From a virus, in IMG/VR virus record IMGVR_UViG_3300046536_000150, positions 1 through 40,684 of that record: DNA of 40,684 nucleotides; one strand, given 5' to 3'. The notes below the pieces were generated by a model. The model searched no databases. It was given only the letters and a program-made list of their open reading frames with translations, and was not told the DNA's origin. This document shows, piece after piece, positions 1-8,577 of the stretch; position 1 is the first letter of the stretch, and each line of letters begins with the position of its first letter. Position numbers and translations under genes: made by a program.

Positions 1-44
1 ACCGATGTTGCCGCGCTGAAGCCTTATTGGTTGAGGTTGAACGG

Positions 45-119
45 TTGACTTGGAAAGAAACAACTGCGGAAAAGGCAATCGCGGAAATCCGTAAGTTAGT
101 CTCAAACGCTACTGGCTAG
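45..119 (+). CDS. Very small ORF, 24 aa, function unknown
   Basis: A frame open from base 3 ends at TAG 117-119. A TTG at 45 overlaps the TGA at 46-48 that would close the gene running in from the right end, and a GAGG lies at 33-36, so a coupled 24-aa product (starting MTWKETTAEKAIAEIRK) is plausible. It looks helical and charged. The frame could instead be the end of a longer gene from outside the window. I recognise no family. The call rests only on position, a possible ribosome-binding site and protein-like composition. Confidence 0.3.
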   Translation: MTWKETTAEKAIAEIRKLVSNATG

Positions 120-120
120 T

Positions 121-237
121 ATGCGCTGTTGGCTCGGATTTCACTTGTGGGAGCTTCGCCAAGTTGGCGAGCGTCCGTTTTGGGGATCGAAGATTCTAGG
201 ATGGGTATGCAGGCGATGTGGCAAAGAGAGTCGCTAA
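121..237 (+). CDS. Small Cys-rich (CxxC) phage protein, 38 aa
   Basis: ATG at 121, directly after the preceding TAG, to TAA 235-237. The product begins MRCWLGFHLWE and ends WVCRRCGKESR. The C-terminal CRRC with an N-terminal Cys and His resembles the small single-zinc-ribbon proteins common in phage early regions. The function is unknown. The tight junction with the upstream frame and the sensible composition (aromatic, basic, paired cysteines) support a real gene. It belongs to the plus-strand chain of very small genes that approaches the convergent junction at 789/790. Confidence 0.5.
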   Translation: MRCWLGFHLWELRQVGERPFWGSKILGWVCRRCGKESR

Positions 238-461
238 CGTGTCGCCAATGACGAAAAGTATGATATTATACAGTTTGCAGAGTGTTTGCCCCGGCCATGA
301 GGTGAAGCTTCGACCGCGCGGGTCGCTCCTAAGAATCCGGCGGATAAACAGACAGCTCAGCAAAGCCATTGCCTAGCATGGAGAACTGCCGGATGGGAGC
401 TAGGACCGTAGCCCTGAAGGCACAAATCATAGAGTGAGCGCTTAATCGGAAGAATAGGACC
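238..461 (+). other. Gap between small early genes, no confident gene
   Basis: This stretch holds only weak coding candidates. A 41-aa plus-strand frame at 248-373 (begins MTKSMILYSLQ, ends at TAG) has no clear ribosome-binding site. A 19-aa frame lies at 378-437. An 82-aa minus-strand frame also covers part of it but matches nothing I know. I see no hairpin terminator and no convincing promoter. It may be leader sequence for the gene at 462. Confidence 0.35.
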
Positions 462-641
462 ATGACAGAGATTGAAGAACTCCGGCGGGAGGTCGCCGAC
501 CTCCGAAAATTGGTCGAGGCGGTTATTAACAGACCATGCGTCTACGAGGCGAGAACATGGGACGGAAGAATGTTTGGTGGTGACCGGGCATGGTGTCAGA
601 CGCATGGTTTCGACTGCCCGAATCTGGCAGTCGGGCGCTAA
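462..641 (+). CDS. Small coiled-coil phage protein, 59 aa
   Basis: ATG at 462 follows an AGGA about 7 bases upstream (AATAGGACC); the stop is TAA 639-641. The N-terminus MTEIEELRREVADLRKLVE is a clean heptad coiled coil. The C-terminal half carries Trp, Cys and Gly residues (RPCVYEARTWDG, CQTHGFDCPN), with three cysteines that could bind a metal. It would probably oligomerise. The function is unknown. A longer frame starting at 472 is a frame shadow over most of this gene. Confidence 0.6.
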   Translation: MTEIEELRREVADLRKLVEAVINRPCVYEARTWDGRMFGGDRAWCQTHGFDCPNLAVGR

Positions 642-651
642 TCATTGGATC

Positions 652-789
652 ATGCAAAACGCAGAGATATTAAGGGACTTGCGGAATGAGGATATGTCCC
701 GTCTTTGGCGGGAGATTAAGCGATTGCAGAAATTACTAGAGGCCAGGAATAAGACCATCAGAAAGCTTCGGAAAAGCATATCTAGGTAG
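652..789 (+). CDS. Small basic coiled-coil protein, 45 aa
   Basis: I place the start at ATG 652, ten bases after the TAA of the preceding gene; a longer frame from 472 exists, but its upstream part is the shadow of the 462-641 gene. The product (MQNAEILRDLRNEDMSRLW...) is almost wholly helical, with a very basic C-terminus (ARNKTIRKLRKSISR). The stop TAG 787-789 abuts base 790, where the last gene of the leftward late operon ends, so the two arms converge with no intervening terminator. The function is unknown; nucleic-acid or membrane interaction is possible from charge alone. Confidence 0.45.
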   Translation: MQNAEILRDLRNEDMSRLWREIKRLQKLLEARNKTIRKLRKSISR

Positions 790-909
790 TCAACAGCAAT
801 TGCCGATGCCCGAGAGCATCACCCCGATCAGCACCGCAATGGCAATGAGGATGGCAACCCAAATCACACCGCGATTGCTGCCGAGCGGCGCTGGCCACCA
901 CGCCATCAT
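790..909 (-). CDS. Small single-pass membrane protein, 39 aa, lysis-cassette position
   Basis: ATG at 909 overlaps the TGA of the holin-like gene upstream (ATGA), and the stop is TGA at 792-790. After MMAWWPAPLGSNRG comes one hydrophobic segment (about residues 15-34, VIWVAILIAIAVLIGVM) and the end is GIGNCC. It is the last gene of the leftward late operon, next to the holin-like and endolysin genes, so a role in lysis (antiholin, pinholin or regulator) is a reasonable inference. No family is recognised. The two terminal cysteines are unusual. Confidence 0.6.
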   Translation of the reverse strand: MMAWWPAPLGSNRGVIWVAILIAIAVLIGVMLSGIGNCC

Positions 910-1370
910 CGCTTCTCGGGCTTCATGATACTCGGCGTATCGAGGCCCAGCGACGAGCCGATATAGCGCCCGCCGAAGAACGACCGGTCGGCCAGCAGCA
1001 GCAGCGCAATCAGCGCCACCGCGAATATCAGATACCTGACGATGTCGATGATCGGCGCGGCGATGCCCATGTTGGCCGCCAGCCAGCCCAGCAGAATATC
1101 GACGATATAGAGCACCACCAGCAGCACGATAATGCCAACGGCAAAGCCGATGATGCCTCCGGCGGTAAGCGCCGCGCCCCCGCCGCCAAACAGAACACCC
1201 TTGATGGCGAGCAGGATAACCACGGCGAGCACGACGCCGATGGCGATCTTGGCAATCTTCTTCATGGTCGCATCGACCTTCATCCAGTCGATGGTGATGA
1301 AGAACAGCGCGCCAACGCCGCAGATGACGATCAGCGTGATGACAAAATCAATCAGCCCTGAGCCAGTCAT
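906..1370 (-). CDS. Multi-spanning membrane protein, putative holin
   Basis: 154 aa with four strongly hydrophobic segments (about residues 5-27, 40-62, 67-95 and 108-127), a glycine-rich turn (VLFGGGGAALTAGG) and a basic C-terminal tail ending KPEKR. It lies immediately downstream of the endolysin gene on the late strand, the usual place for a holin, which would form the membrane lesion that releases the lysozyme. The length is larger than small class II holins and the assignment is from topology and position only. The downstream gene overlaps it by ATGA. Confidence 0.6.
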   Translation of the reverse strand: MTGSGLIDFVITLIVICGVGALFFITIDWMKVDATMKKIAKIAIGVVLAVVILLAIKGVLFGGGGAALTAGGIIGFAVGIIVLLVVLYIVDILLGWLAANMGIAAPIIDIVRYLIFAVALIALLLLADRSFFGGRYIGSSLGLDTPSIMKPEKR

Positions 1371-1385
1371 TGTTTCCTCCTTGCG

Positions 1386-1988
1386 TCAGATCCATGTCGG
1401 CGCTGCCGTCTCGCGCTCGTACTGCGCTGGCGGATCGAGCCGGTGGATTGCGTAAAGAACGCCGCAGCATCCCGGTTGTTCGTCCATTTCGTTGGGGTCG
1501 AACTTGCCATCGGCAACATACTTGCCGGGCTGCTGGATTGAAGTCCCGGCCCAGAGGTACGGGCTGGGTATCGATGGGTTCTGATTGTAATAACCAAGGC
1601 CATTGTATTTTTCTAAATAGAACAACATTTTTTCCAGCCGCCAGTCAGGCACTTCGGTCAGCCCATCGTAGGTCAAAGCATCGACAGCGCCCTCCTCCCA
1701 ACTGTCGAAGGGTCCGCGTCCTGCGGGCACCAATGTCGTAACCTCGTCGAGCGGTTCACCGTTCCCCAGATAAGTATCGAAGTCGCAATCACTCTCCCGC
1801 CTGTGAATGGCGGCGATCATCATCCACGGCACCCCGGTGTCGCGCTCGACGCCCTGGTAGCGCGACTTGTTGGCGATGGCATGCTCGCCCAGTTCCCTGA
1901 ACGTCGTCTTCCACTCGGCATTGATCGCCTCCATTTGATCCCATTGGGATGCGTACACAGGCCACATGGTCCCGTAGCTGAATGACAT
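1386..1988 (-). CDS. Endolysin, lysozyme/transglycosylase-like
   Basis: 200 aa. The core GVPWMMIAAIHRRESDCDFD (residues about 52-70) has the IHRRES signature of a peptidoglycan glycosidase of the lysozyme superfamily, with Glu65 as the likely catalytic residue. The segment LDEVTTLVPAGRGPF and the later SPYLWAGTSIQQPGKYVADG are typical of endolysins from rhizobial and caulobacter prophages. There is no signal peptide, so export would need the neighbouring holin-like protein. It degrades murein at the end of infection. It sits between a small membrane-anchored protein (1998-2324) and the holin-like gene. Confidence 0.85.
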   Translation of the reverse strand: MSFSYGTMWPVYASQWDQMEAINAEWKTTFRELGEHAIANKSRYQGVERDTGVPWMMIAAIHRRESDCDFDTYLGNGEPLDEVTTLVPAGRGPFDSWEEGAVDALTYDGLTEVPDWRLEKMLFYLEKYNGLGYYNQNPSIPSPYLWAGTSIQQPGKYVADGKFDPNEMDEQPGCCGVLYAIHRLDPPAQYERETAAPTWI

Positions 1989-1997
1989 GACAGCCTC

Positions 1998-2324
1998 CTA
2001 GCAGCTTGCGGGCGACCACTTCAGCGCATCGGCGCGGGCGCGTTGATAGACAACGATCGAATTCTGCAACCCGGCAGAAGCACGATGCGGCTGGTCGCGC
2101 GCGTCCTTGAGCCAGATGGTGAACAGATGCTTCATGTTGTCGCGAAACGCCTCGTCAACCGCCGTCAGCACTTGCGCGCGGATGTGGACGCGGTCCTCGT
2201 CGGTGACGCAGGTTGGCACTAAAGGCTGCGCCGCTATGCTTCTCTCGTAGACCGCGACACCGGCCGTAATCGCGACAGCAAGAGAGATGCCAGCCACAGC
2301 CCTGATGCCATCCCTGATTGCCAT
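1998..2324 (-). CDS. Membrane-anchored or secreted small protein, lysis region
   Basis: 108 aa. The N-terminus has a hydrophobic stretch (about residues 8-26, AVAGISLAVAITAGVAVYE) that could be a signal anchor, followed by a helical, probably periplasmic region (TAVDEAFRDNMKHLFTIWL) with two cysteines. It lies between the tail-fibre genes and the endolysin. The topology resembles an inner-membrane spanin, but no overlapping Rz1-type lipoprotein was seen in the other frames, so I leave it unnamed. It is certainly coding, given the tight spacing to both neighbours. Confidence 0.6.
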   Translation of the reverse strand: MAIRDGIRAVAGISLAVAITAGVAVYERSIAAQPLVPTCVTDEDRVHIRAQVLTAVDEAFRDNMKHLFTIWLKDARDQPHRASAGLQNSIVVYQRARADALKWSPASC

Positions 2325-2325
2325 T

Positions 2326-2625
2326 TCATTTCTTGCGCGCGGGCTTGCCGGACGGTCCTGCCGCTTTGGCTACAAAATCCGTCAGCGTTATTGGCGGCTT
2401 GCCCTCCAGCACCAGCAGGCGGTTCTCGTGGTCATAGAGCAAGGTCGCTTCCGGCTGCGCTTCCGGCGGCACCGCAGGCGGCGGCACATACGGATCGGGC
2501 ACGCCGCCATCGACAAGCCATTGTTCGTATTCTTCCCGGTCGCGGTTGGCCGGATCGTTGGGGATGAATGCGCCGTCCTCCGCGCGGATGACGACATCGG
2601 TTGCGGTGAGTTGATATTCTGCCAT
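2326..2625 (-). CDS. Small tail-fibre-associated protein, 99 aa
   Basis: Begins MAEYQLTATDVVIRAEDGAF and contains NDPANRDREEYEQWLVDGG followed by a proline-rich segment, and ends with a basic tail. This pattern (short protein with an EYEQWLxxGGVPDPY motif directly after a tail fibre gene) is common in tailed-phage genomes and suggests a tail-fibre assembly or capping role, by position. The ATG at 2625 overlaps the final base of the fibre gene stop codon, implying coupled translation. The precise function is not established. Confidence 0.7.
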   Translation of the reverse strand: MAEYQLTATDVVIRAEDGAFIPNDPANRDREEYEQWLVDGGVPDPYVPPPAVPPEAQPEATLLYDHENRLLVLEGKPPITLTDFVAKAAGPSGKPARKK

Positions 2626-3803
2626 TAGAGCCTCGCGTCCAGCGTTAAGTCGTACAACGTTTGCCCAAACCCCGTGGCGGTGACGAGTACCTGAGTCCCG
2701 ACACCGTTTGGCGTGCTTGACGTTGCAACAATGGTATTGACGTTGGAAGAAGACGACAGATTTGAATAAGTCATAGTCGGATTTGCCCGCATTGGGTTGA
2801 TCGTAATGCTATGAAATATGTTGTTAGTTGCGGCGTTGTATCCGCTGATAATCAAGCCGCTGTATTTCTGCCAATATCGCTTGCACGTCACCAACTCCTG
2901 ATCGTAAGGCCGCATCACGAACGGCGAGCGCGCGGCGGATGGTGCCTCGCTGCCGGGAAGAATAGTAACGCCACTGGCATGAAACGCGCCTGCTGTTGTA
3001 GCAACGCCATTCACCTGACCGGACGCGGCAATATAGTTTCCAGCACTCCATGTGTTTGCGGCGGGCGCTATGAATGTTGTGCCTGATGCCAACGTAAATG
3101 AGAGAGTAATCCCGATGGTGTTGTCTACGGCCCAAGTACCGGTCGTGTCGCCTGGGACGGTGACTGTGTTGTATTGAGAAACGCCAGCAGTGACTTGTGT
3201 ATATGTTGTAACGTAAGAACGTGTTGCTGCGGCATTGCGAATAGCAATGCTATAGGTACCCGCCGGGTTATGATTTGACCAAAAGCTAATGGTCATAGGC
3301 TGTGCGTTTGCCGTGCCATACCCCAATCGAGCAGCACGGTAACCTTCAATTGCTTGCATAACGAACACACAATCGCCTGCCGTCATTGTTGCTTGTGCTG
3401 TTGATGGGCCGACGTTGATTATGTTTGGCAGGCCGGGAAATATGCCGGGAGAGTTTGCTTGACTGGCAAAAATAACTGATGTGCCTGCCTTGGTAATTGC
3501 CCATCCATCGCAAAAGTAACCATTGGTGCTTCTACCTGTTGCCCCTAATTCCTGACTAACCTCCATCGCGCCGTTGATTTGCAAGCCGCCGTAGGCCATC
3601 GCGTCGAACGGCGCGGCGTAGATGTTCTGCCGCGCCTGCTGCTGTTGCGCGGCGGTGAGCGCCTGAACCGTATCGTAGCGCACGTTGCCGAGAGCAACCG
3701 CAGCCCACTTCTCGCCGTCCCATGTGTAGACAGGGACGCCGGGCACGGCGGGAGAAGGGTAGACTTGGTTGAGAGTTGGTGAAGCGGGAAAATCGAGTGC
3801 CAT
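2625..3803 (-). CDS. Putative tail fibre / receptor-binding protein
   Basis: 392 aa. The N-terminus (DFPASPTLNQVYPSP...YTWDGEKWAAV) is the short module often found at the virion-attached end of phage fibres. The rest is rich in Thr, Ser, Asn and Gly with predicted beta-strand periodicity and motifs such as RPYDQELVTCKRYWQKY and NPTMTYSN that recur in carbohydrate-binding fibre tips. By position it is the last large virion gene and probably recognises the host surface. Its DNA is visibly more AT-rich than the neighbouring genes, consistent with a swapped host-range module. Confidence 0.75.
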   Translation of the reverse strand: MALDFPASPTLNQVYPSPAVPGVPVYTWDGEKWAAVALGNVRYDTVQALTAAQQQQARQNIYAAPFDAMAYGGLQINGAMEVSQELGATGRSTNGYFCDGWAITKAGTSVIFASQANSPGIFPGLPNIINVGPSTAQATMTAGDCVFVMQAIEGYRAARLGYGTANAQPMTISFWSNHNPAGTYSIAIRNAAATRSYVTTYTQVTAGVSQYNTVTVPGDTTGTWAVDNTIGITLSFTLASGTTFIAPAANTWSAGNYIAASGQVNGVATTAGAFHASGVTILPGSEAPSAARSPFVMRPYDQELVTCKRYWQKYSGLIISGYNAATNNIFHSITINPMRANPTMTYSNLSSSSNVNTIVATSSTPNGVGTQVLVTATGFGQTLYDLTLDARL

Positions 3804-3805
3804 AA

Positions 3806-4402
3806 CTATACCTTACCTGCTGAAGCAGCAACCCACTGAGCCGTATCTACGTCCCGGTAGTAGACATACAGTTGCCCATCCACTGTACTCCACCAAAGCG
3901 CACCATCGGGCGGGTTAACTGGTGGCGTTGAACTTGTTGTACCGGTCGCATCATGGCTCCACGCCCCCCACACACCGGCAACTTTCTGTCGCACCCATAA
4001 CTGTCCCGGAACGACGGTGACGCCGGTCTGATCACGGGCATGGATGACGACGTTCTGATTGGCTGGCGGAATAGCCGGGATGTCCGAAGAAATCACCACG
4101 CCGACAAAGGCATGACCATCTATAGGAGACCCAGTCGCCGTGATGTCGGAATAAAAAGATCCCGGCTGAAAAAGGAACGAGTCGTAGTTGTCAACTTTCT
4201 GACTGGACTTCTCTCCGCTAAGATTAACCAGCGCCCCGTCAGCATTATTTGCACCCGTGCCCCCGGCAACAACTGGGCGTGGCGTGTTGAGGTCCGTTTC
4301 GACATCGTGCGCGAACGTATTGTACTTGTTGCTCTCAATCGTCGTGTCGGGAACGCCCTCGGTGCCGGGAGGGATCGAATAAATGCCTGAAACATTGCGC
4401 AT
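3806..4402 (-). CDS. Tail fibre or tail-hub protein
   Basis: 198 aa. The N-terminal half contains TPRPVVAGGTGANNADGA, a GGTGA-type segment typical of fibre proteins (the start of a fibre repeat). A beta-rich middle follows, and a C-terminal module PPDGALWWSTVDGQLYVYYR ending in QWVAAS that is echoed in the collagen-like protein at 13808-14398. It probably links the tail to the distal fibre encoded just downstream (3 bases away). The role is inferred from composition and gene order. Confidence 0.65.
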   Translation of the reverse strand: MRNVSGIYSIPPGTEGVPDTTIESNKYNTFAHDVETDLNTPRPVVAGGTGANNADGALVNLSGEKSSQKVDNYDSFLFQPGSFYSDITATGSPIDGHAFVGVVISSDIPAIPPANQNVVIHARDQTGVTVVPGQLWVRQKVAGVWGAWSHDATGTTSSTPPVNPPDGALWWSTVDGQLYVYYRDVDTAQWVAASAGKV

Positions 4403-4411
4403 TAAAATCTC

Positions 4412-6511
4412 CTATTGCCCTTCAGGGAGGCGCACGTTTCCTGTCCAAGGATTGTATCCGCTCCTGCGAAGGTTATGCGCTGTGATCCTGTCCGCTACGC
4501 TCTGCACATCAGATGGTTCTCTTGCCATCAAAGCCTTGGCAATGGCGCTGCGTTGCGCCTCGTTCTCGCCCTTGGCCCCGCGCAAAAACAATTCATAGGC
4601 ATTTCGTGCAAGGCCAAATGGATTTCCATGCGCAGCAGAGCCAATAGCCCCTACCAACTCAGCGCCACCGGGCGCGGATGTGATGTCAGCAAGGTTTTCC
4701 GCCGTGGACGACCCTCCGCCCGCAGCTTTGGACGTTTTCTGCATTTCTTCTTCGCGGGTCAGGAACTGGCGTAACTGGTCCGGTTTTACCTGCTGTGTGA
4801 CGGGATCAACCTGCCTAGGCCCCTGATACAGCGACAGTGCGTCCAGTTCCTGAGAACCCTTTGGCACTTTCTGGCGCAGATATGCCGGGAAGTTGCCGGT
4901 ACGCTCCAGTTGCTCGCGCACCTTGTCAGCTACGCCAATACGGACGCCTTGTTGCTCTGCTGTTGGAAGCGCCGCGAACGCCGGGATAGTGTCTGCCGGT
5001 CGTCCTCTGGTGACCATGTCGCGCCCCTGCTGGACGGCGTCCTTGACCTCCATCGGGCCGCGATAGGCAGCACGAGCCTCGCGATAAGCCGGATTAATAG
5101 CGTCTATTTCCGCGAGCAGCCGGTTCTTATAATCTGCCAGCGCCGCGCCCCTTGCATTCAACTTGAATGTTGCAGGGTTGACTTCGCCCTCGATCATCTT
5201 GTCGAGGCCAACCTTGAGCGTGTGCAGTGTCTGCATATTCGGGACGCCGCCGATAACAGGATCACCGGCCTCGTTGAAATGCGTGATGGCGGCGTCTTTT
5301 GGATTAAACGGGGTATCAGTACCGGCGGATCGCAGACGCTGCACCTCGACGCCCTGTTTCAACCCAGCCGATGCTATCGGGTCGTCCAAGAATTGCTGGA
5401 TGCGTGGCGACCAAGTCGGAGTTTGTTTGGCTTGACTGTAAAGCGGGGCGCTTGCTGTTTCTGCCTGTTGAACCAAGGATTTTTCAGCCGCCGCAGCCGT
5501 TGTCGGCGCTCCCAGTGCCTTGCCGACTTCGGTGCCTGTCCGCATCGGCATGTTGAGATCGCGGGCTGTCAGGAAGTCTGTGATCTGGTCACGCGCCTCT
5601 CCCGGCACCTTGGCCTGAGCAGCCAGCTTGCGTGCGCCCTCTTTTCCCAATGCATCGGCAAGCGTATAATCAGATTGTCCAGCCGCCTGTGCGTTCGCTA
5701 TGCGCTGAACGACATCGGGCATGCTCTCGCCGCTGTCGCGATAAACCTTGGCGAGTTGTTCGGTTGCTATGTTCTCTGGATCGCGCAGGCGCGGCGTCTG
5801 CAAAATCCTGCCAACGGGAGCGGCTACTGCGGCAATAACCGGCAACGCCGCGCCAACACCCGCGCCAACTAGGCCGCCCATCTCAGCGCCCTTGAAACGC
5901 TCATCGAATGTGTTGCCCTCGCCAGCTCCGGCTGCGGCTCCTATGGTGCCAGCCTTGAGGACGTTGCGTCCGTAATTGTAAGGGCCGACTGCCGCTTCCG
6001 GCAGCGCACGCGATGTAAATGGAATAGTCGCCGCTCGTGTCCCGCCAAATGCGCCAGCACCAGTTGCCAGCCCGCCCAGAACCTCGGTGGCGGCACCCAG
6101 AGGACCGGCGGTGTTCTTTGCTGCATTTTCTGCCGACAGATCCTGCGCCGCCTTGGTGTATTTGTAGGCTTCCGGGATGGAGACGCCGCGCCTGACCGCC
6201 TCGATCGGCGACAACGCTCCCGCCATCAATTCGTCGGTCCAGTTCAGACCAACGCCCTTGCCCAGACGTGCCGTGTAACCTTCCGGCAGGACATTCTCGG
6301 CACCGGCATTTATGAACCGTTGGCGGTCCTCAAGAGCCGCTTGCCGGTATTTATCCGGTGGCGCTGGCGTGACACCGGGGATGGCCTGATATGGCGCAAC
6401 TGACTTCGGAAAACTTTCCCACGGGGAAGCATCATTTGCTGGCGCGGGAGCGCCTCTGGCTGGAGAAGCCACCGGGTTCTGAAAATCTTCCCAAGGGCTC
6501 TGTTCACTCAT
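4412..6511 (-). CDS. Large internal virion / DNA-ejection protein
   Basis: 699 aa from the ATG at 6511, which overlaps the TGA of the preceding gene (ATGA); a longer frame starts at 6526. The N-terminus carries two copies of a PWE-F-P type motif (SPWEDFQNPVAS, SPWESFPKSVAP), a short linear motif often seen at the start of phage ejection proteins. A glycine/alanine-rich hydrophobic region (about residues 135-240) could insert into membranes. The C-terminal half is long and helical. Position and size match the third ejection protein of P22-like phages (gp16 slot). Confidence 0.7.
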   Translation of the reverse strand: MSEQSPWEDFQNPVASPARGAPAPANDASPWESFPKSVAPYQAIPGVTPAPPDKYRQAALEDRQRFINAGAENVLPEGYTARLGKGVGLNWTDELMAGALSPIEAVRRGVSIPEAYKYTKAAQDLSAENAAKNTAGPLGAATEVLGGLATGAGAFGGTRAATIPFTSRALPEAAVGPYNYGRNVLKAGTIGAAAGAGEGNTFDERFKGAEMGGLVGAGVGAALPVIAAVAAPVGRILQTPRLRDPENIATEQLAKVYRDSGESMPDVVQRIANAQAAGQSDYTLADALGKEGARKLAAQAKVPGEARDQITDFLTARDLNMPMRTGTEVGKALGAPTTAAAAEKSLVQQAETASAPLYSQAKQTPTWSPRIQQFLDDPIASAGLKQGVEVQRLRSAGTDTPFNPKDAAITHFNEAGDPVIGGVPNMQTLHTLKVGLDKMIEGEVNPATFKLNARGAALADYKNRLLAEIDAINPAYREARAAYRGPMEVKDAVQQGRDMVTRGRPADTIPAFAALPTAEQQGVRIGVADKVREQLERTGNFPAYLRQKVPKGSQELDALSLYQGPRQVDPVTQQVKPDQLRQFLTREEEMQKTSKAAGGGSSTAENLADITSAPGGAELVGAIGSAAHGNPFGLARNAYELFLRGAKGENEAQRSAIAKALMAREPSDVQSVADRITAHNLRRSGYNPWTGNVRLPEGQ

Positions 6512-8568
6512 CGGAATTTCTTCCAACTCATGGGGCTGCTCGGATCACCACCAATATATTGATGGTCGCCTTTCACCTGTCCTATGTCGGGGGCATACGA
6601 TGAGTTGTCTCCAGCGCCCCGCCATGCCGTGACCGGCATGTTGACCTTGCGCTGCGCCAGTTCCAGATCGCGGCGCAACTGGGTTTCCAGGTCGTTCATT
6701 GCAGCTTCCCAATCTCCCCTCTTTTGATCGGTAGCCACTCTGGCTTGTGCCTGCTCGGTCTTTTTGCCTTCGACCTCGGTGATGGAACCGCCCCCCTTCA
6801 GGGTCTGGTACCCGGTAAGGAAGTTTTTGCCTTGGATTTGCTGCATGATCTTTCCGAAACCGGCGGCATCGGTCCACGGCAGTTGCTGCGCTATCGATGC
6901 ACCCGTGCCGACACCATACTCGTTACCGGGATGCCTGCGCGCCAACTGGATTGTCGCGATTGCGTCATTGAAGTCTGGCACCGCCTTTTGGACCGCCTCT
7001 TGTGCCTTCGACATCAGAGGCCCTTGCAGCTTGCTCCATTCCTCCAACGACTGGTCCGCCGGTTTGGCTGGCGGCGTCGGAATGCCGGTGCGCTGCGGGC
7101 TTTGGTCAGTGCCAAGGCGCGGATCTGGACCGGCTTGCGGTTGCGAAACAGGGACGGCCTGCGATTGCACTTGCGGAGCGGTTGGCCCCTGCTGTCCAGT
7201 GATGATGCCCTGCGGCTTTTTCAGTGCATCGAGATAGGCATTTGTCAGATCTTCCTGTGCCTTTGGCAAACCTATCGTGTAGTCGCGTTGTTTCAGATCA
7301 TTGGCTTTCCACAGTTCGTACTTGCGCGCGAACTCCTGGTCCTGCGCCGCCTTCATCTCGGTGTAGATCTGCATCGCCGTCGCCTTGGTCTGGTCGCTGC
7401 GATACGGATCGGCGGCCACCCTGCGGTAGTGGATCATGTCCGGCGTCGGCTGCGGCGGCTTGGGCTCCTCGCCGTAGGCAGGGAAGGGAGGCACCTGCGG
7501 CCCAATACGCGGCGGAGACAACGGCACTTGCGGCGCTGTCGGCGGAGCTTGCGCGACCTGCTGCGGCGGCTGTACTCCATTCTGCGCCAGCAGTTTCTGG
7601 GCCACGGCATCGCGAACTGCACCGGTTGTCGCATCCGGTGCCGTGTCTGGTGCTGCCGTATCCGATGTCGGCATGCCGCCAAGGGATGCGACCTGGACAG
7701 GCCGGTCGCCGCCCTGCGCGGCAGCATTCGCGGCAGACGCCGCCACCTGATCGCGCGACACCAGCGGAATGTTGAAGCGGCGCTGATACTCGGCAACGTG
7801 TGTGCCAAGCGTGTCCTTGCGATTGGGGTCGTTCATTCCATTTTCGCCAGCAAACCACGCAGCAGCCGCGCCGGTTGGGCCGTACTTGGCAAGATATTCG
7901 CCGCCCTTCCCGCGCGCGACCTGGTCCTGCGCATCCTTGTCGGCAAGAAACTCTTGCGGCGTCATCTCCTCGCCCAAATATTTCTTCGTCCACACCGGGA
8001 CGTTCTCGCCCATGACCTGATACTTGCCGTAAGCGTGATCGCCACGGCGAGAAATGGGACCGACCGCGTTGTATGGGTCTTTTTCAGCACCCGTTTCGTT
8101 GCGGGCCGCACGCTGCATCCATTCATCGATGGACATCTGGGGCTGTTGCGAGGCTTGCGCCGTCGTGAGCGGTTGCGTTGTTTCCGTGGCGTCAGGTGGG
8201 GCGGCATACGCCAGTGCCTGCGTTGCAGTGTCGCCCGTGTCGCCATCCATCGATGTGCGCCCGGCAGGCGCACGCGGGACTGCCGGGGCGACTGACGGGG
8301 CCGGTGGCGGAACCGCGCCGCTCGGCGGCCGCAGTGCCGCTGCGTCTCCTGCCGTCTGTGCACCTTCGGCGCGGGCAACCTGAGTGTTGAAATAACCCTC
8401 GCCAAGTCCCTCGCCCAAGGCAGTCAACCCCTCGCCGATCGTCTTGGGATACGGCCGGTTGCGCGTGGCAAGAGCGATGGCAATCTGGCGGCGGGCCTGA
8501 AGCTGCGCGGCAGTGAGCGCACCCGTCCTCGGGTCGTCGGAGAAGATCGTGCTGTATACGTCCGACAT
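6508..8568 (-). CDS. Ejection protein with lytic transglycosylase domain
   Basis: 686 aa. Residues about 148-266 form a soluble lytic transglycosylase-like domain: DEWMQRAARNETGAEKDPYN (candidate catalytic Glu158), then YGKYQVMGENVPVW, and AAAAWFAGENG. It is flanked by long proline/alanine/glutamine-rich, probably disordered regions. Virion-borne transglycosylases cut the peptidoglycan locally so that the ejected proteins and DNA can pass. The gene lies between two other ejection-type genes and ends ATGA into the next. It is separate from the true endolysin at 1386-1988. Confidence 0.8.
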   Translation of the reverse strand: MSDVYSTIFSDDPRTGALTAAQLQARRQIAIALATRNRPYPKTIGEGLTALGEGLGEGYFNTQVARAEGAQTAGDAAALRPPSGAVPPPAPSVAPAVPRAPAGRTSMDGDTGDTATQALAYAAPPDATETTQPLTTAQASQQPQMSIDEWMQRAARNETGAEKDPYNAVGPISRRGDHAYGKYQVMGENVPVWTKKYLGEEMTPQEFLADKDAQDQVARGKGGEYLAKYGPTGAAAAWFAGENGMNDPNRKDTLGTHVAEYQRRFNIPLVSRDQVAASAANAAAQGGDRPVQVASLGGMPTSDTAAPDTAPDATTGAVRDAVAQKLLAQNGVQPPQQVAQAPPTAPQVPLSPPRIGPQVPPFPAYGEEPKPPQPTPDMIHYRRVAADPYRSDQTKATAMQIYTEMKAAQDQEFARKYELWKANDLKQRDYTIGLPKAQEDLTNAYLDALKKPQGIITGQQGPTAPQVQSQAVPVSQPQAGPDPRLGTDQSPQRTGIPTPPAKPADQSLEEWSKLQGPLMSKAQEAVQKAVPDFNDAIATIQLARRHPGNEYGVGTGASIAQQLPWTDAAGFGKIMQQIQGKNFLTGYQTLKGGGSITEVEGKKTEQAQARVATDQKRGDWEAAMNDLETQLRRDLELAQRKVNMPVTAWRGAGDNSSYAPDIGQVKGDHQYIGGDPSSPMSWKKFR

Positions 8569-8577
8569 AAATTGCCC

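Noticed and set aside
6724-8295. 523-aa plus-strand open frame
   Set aside because: Antisense to the transglycosylase-domain ejection gene; low-complexity Arg/Leu composition and no recognisable motif.
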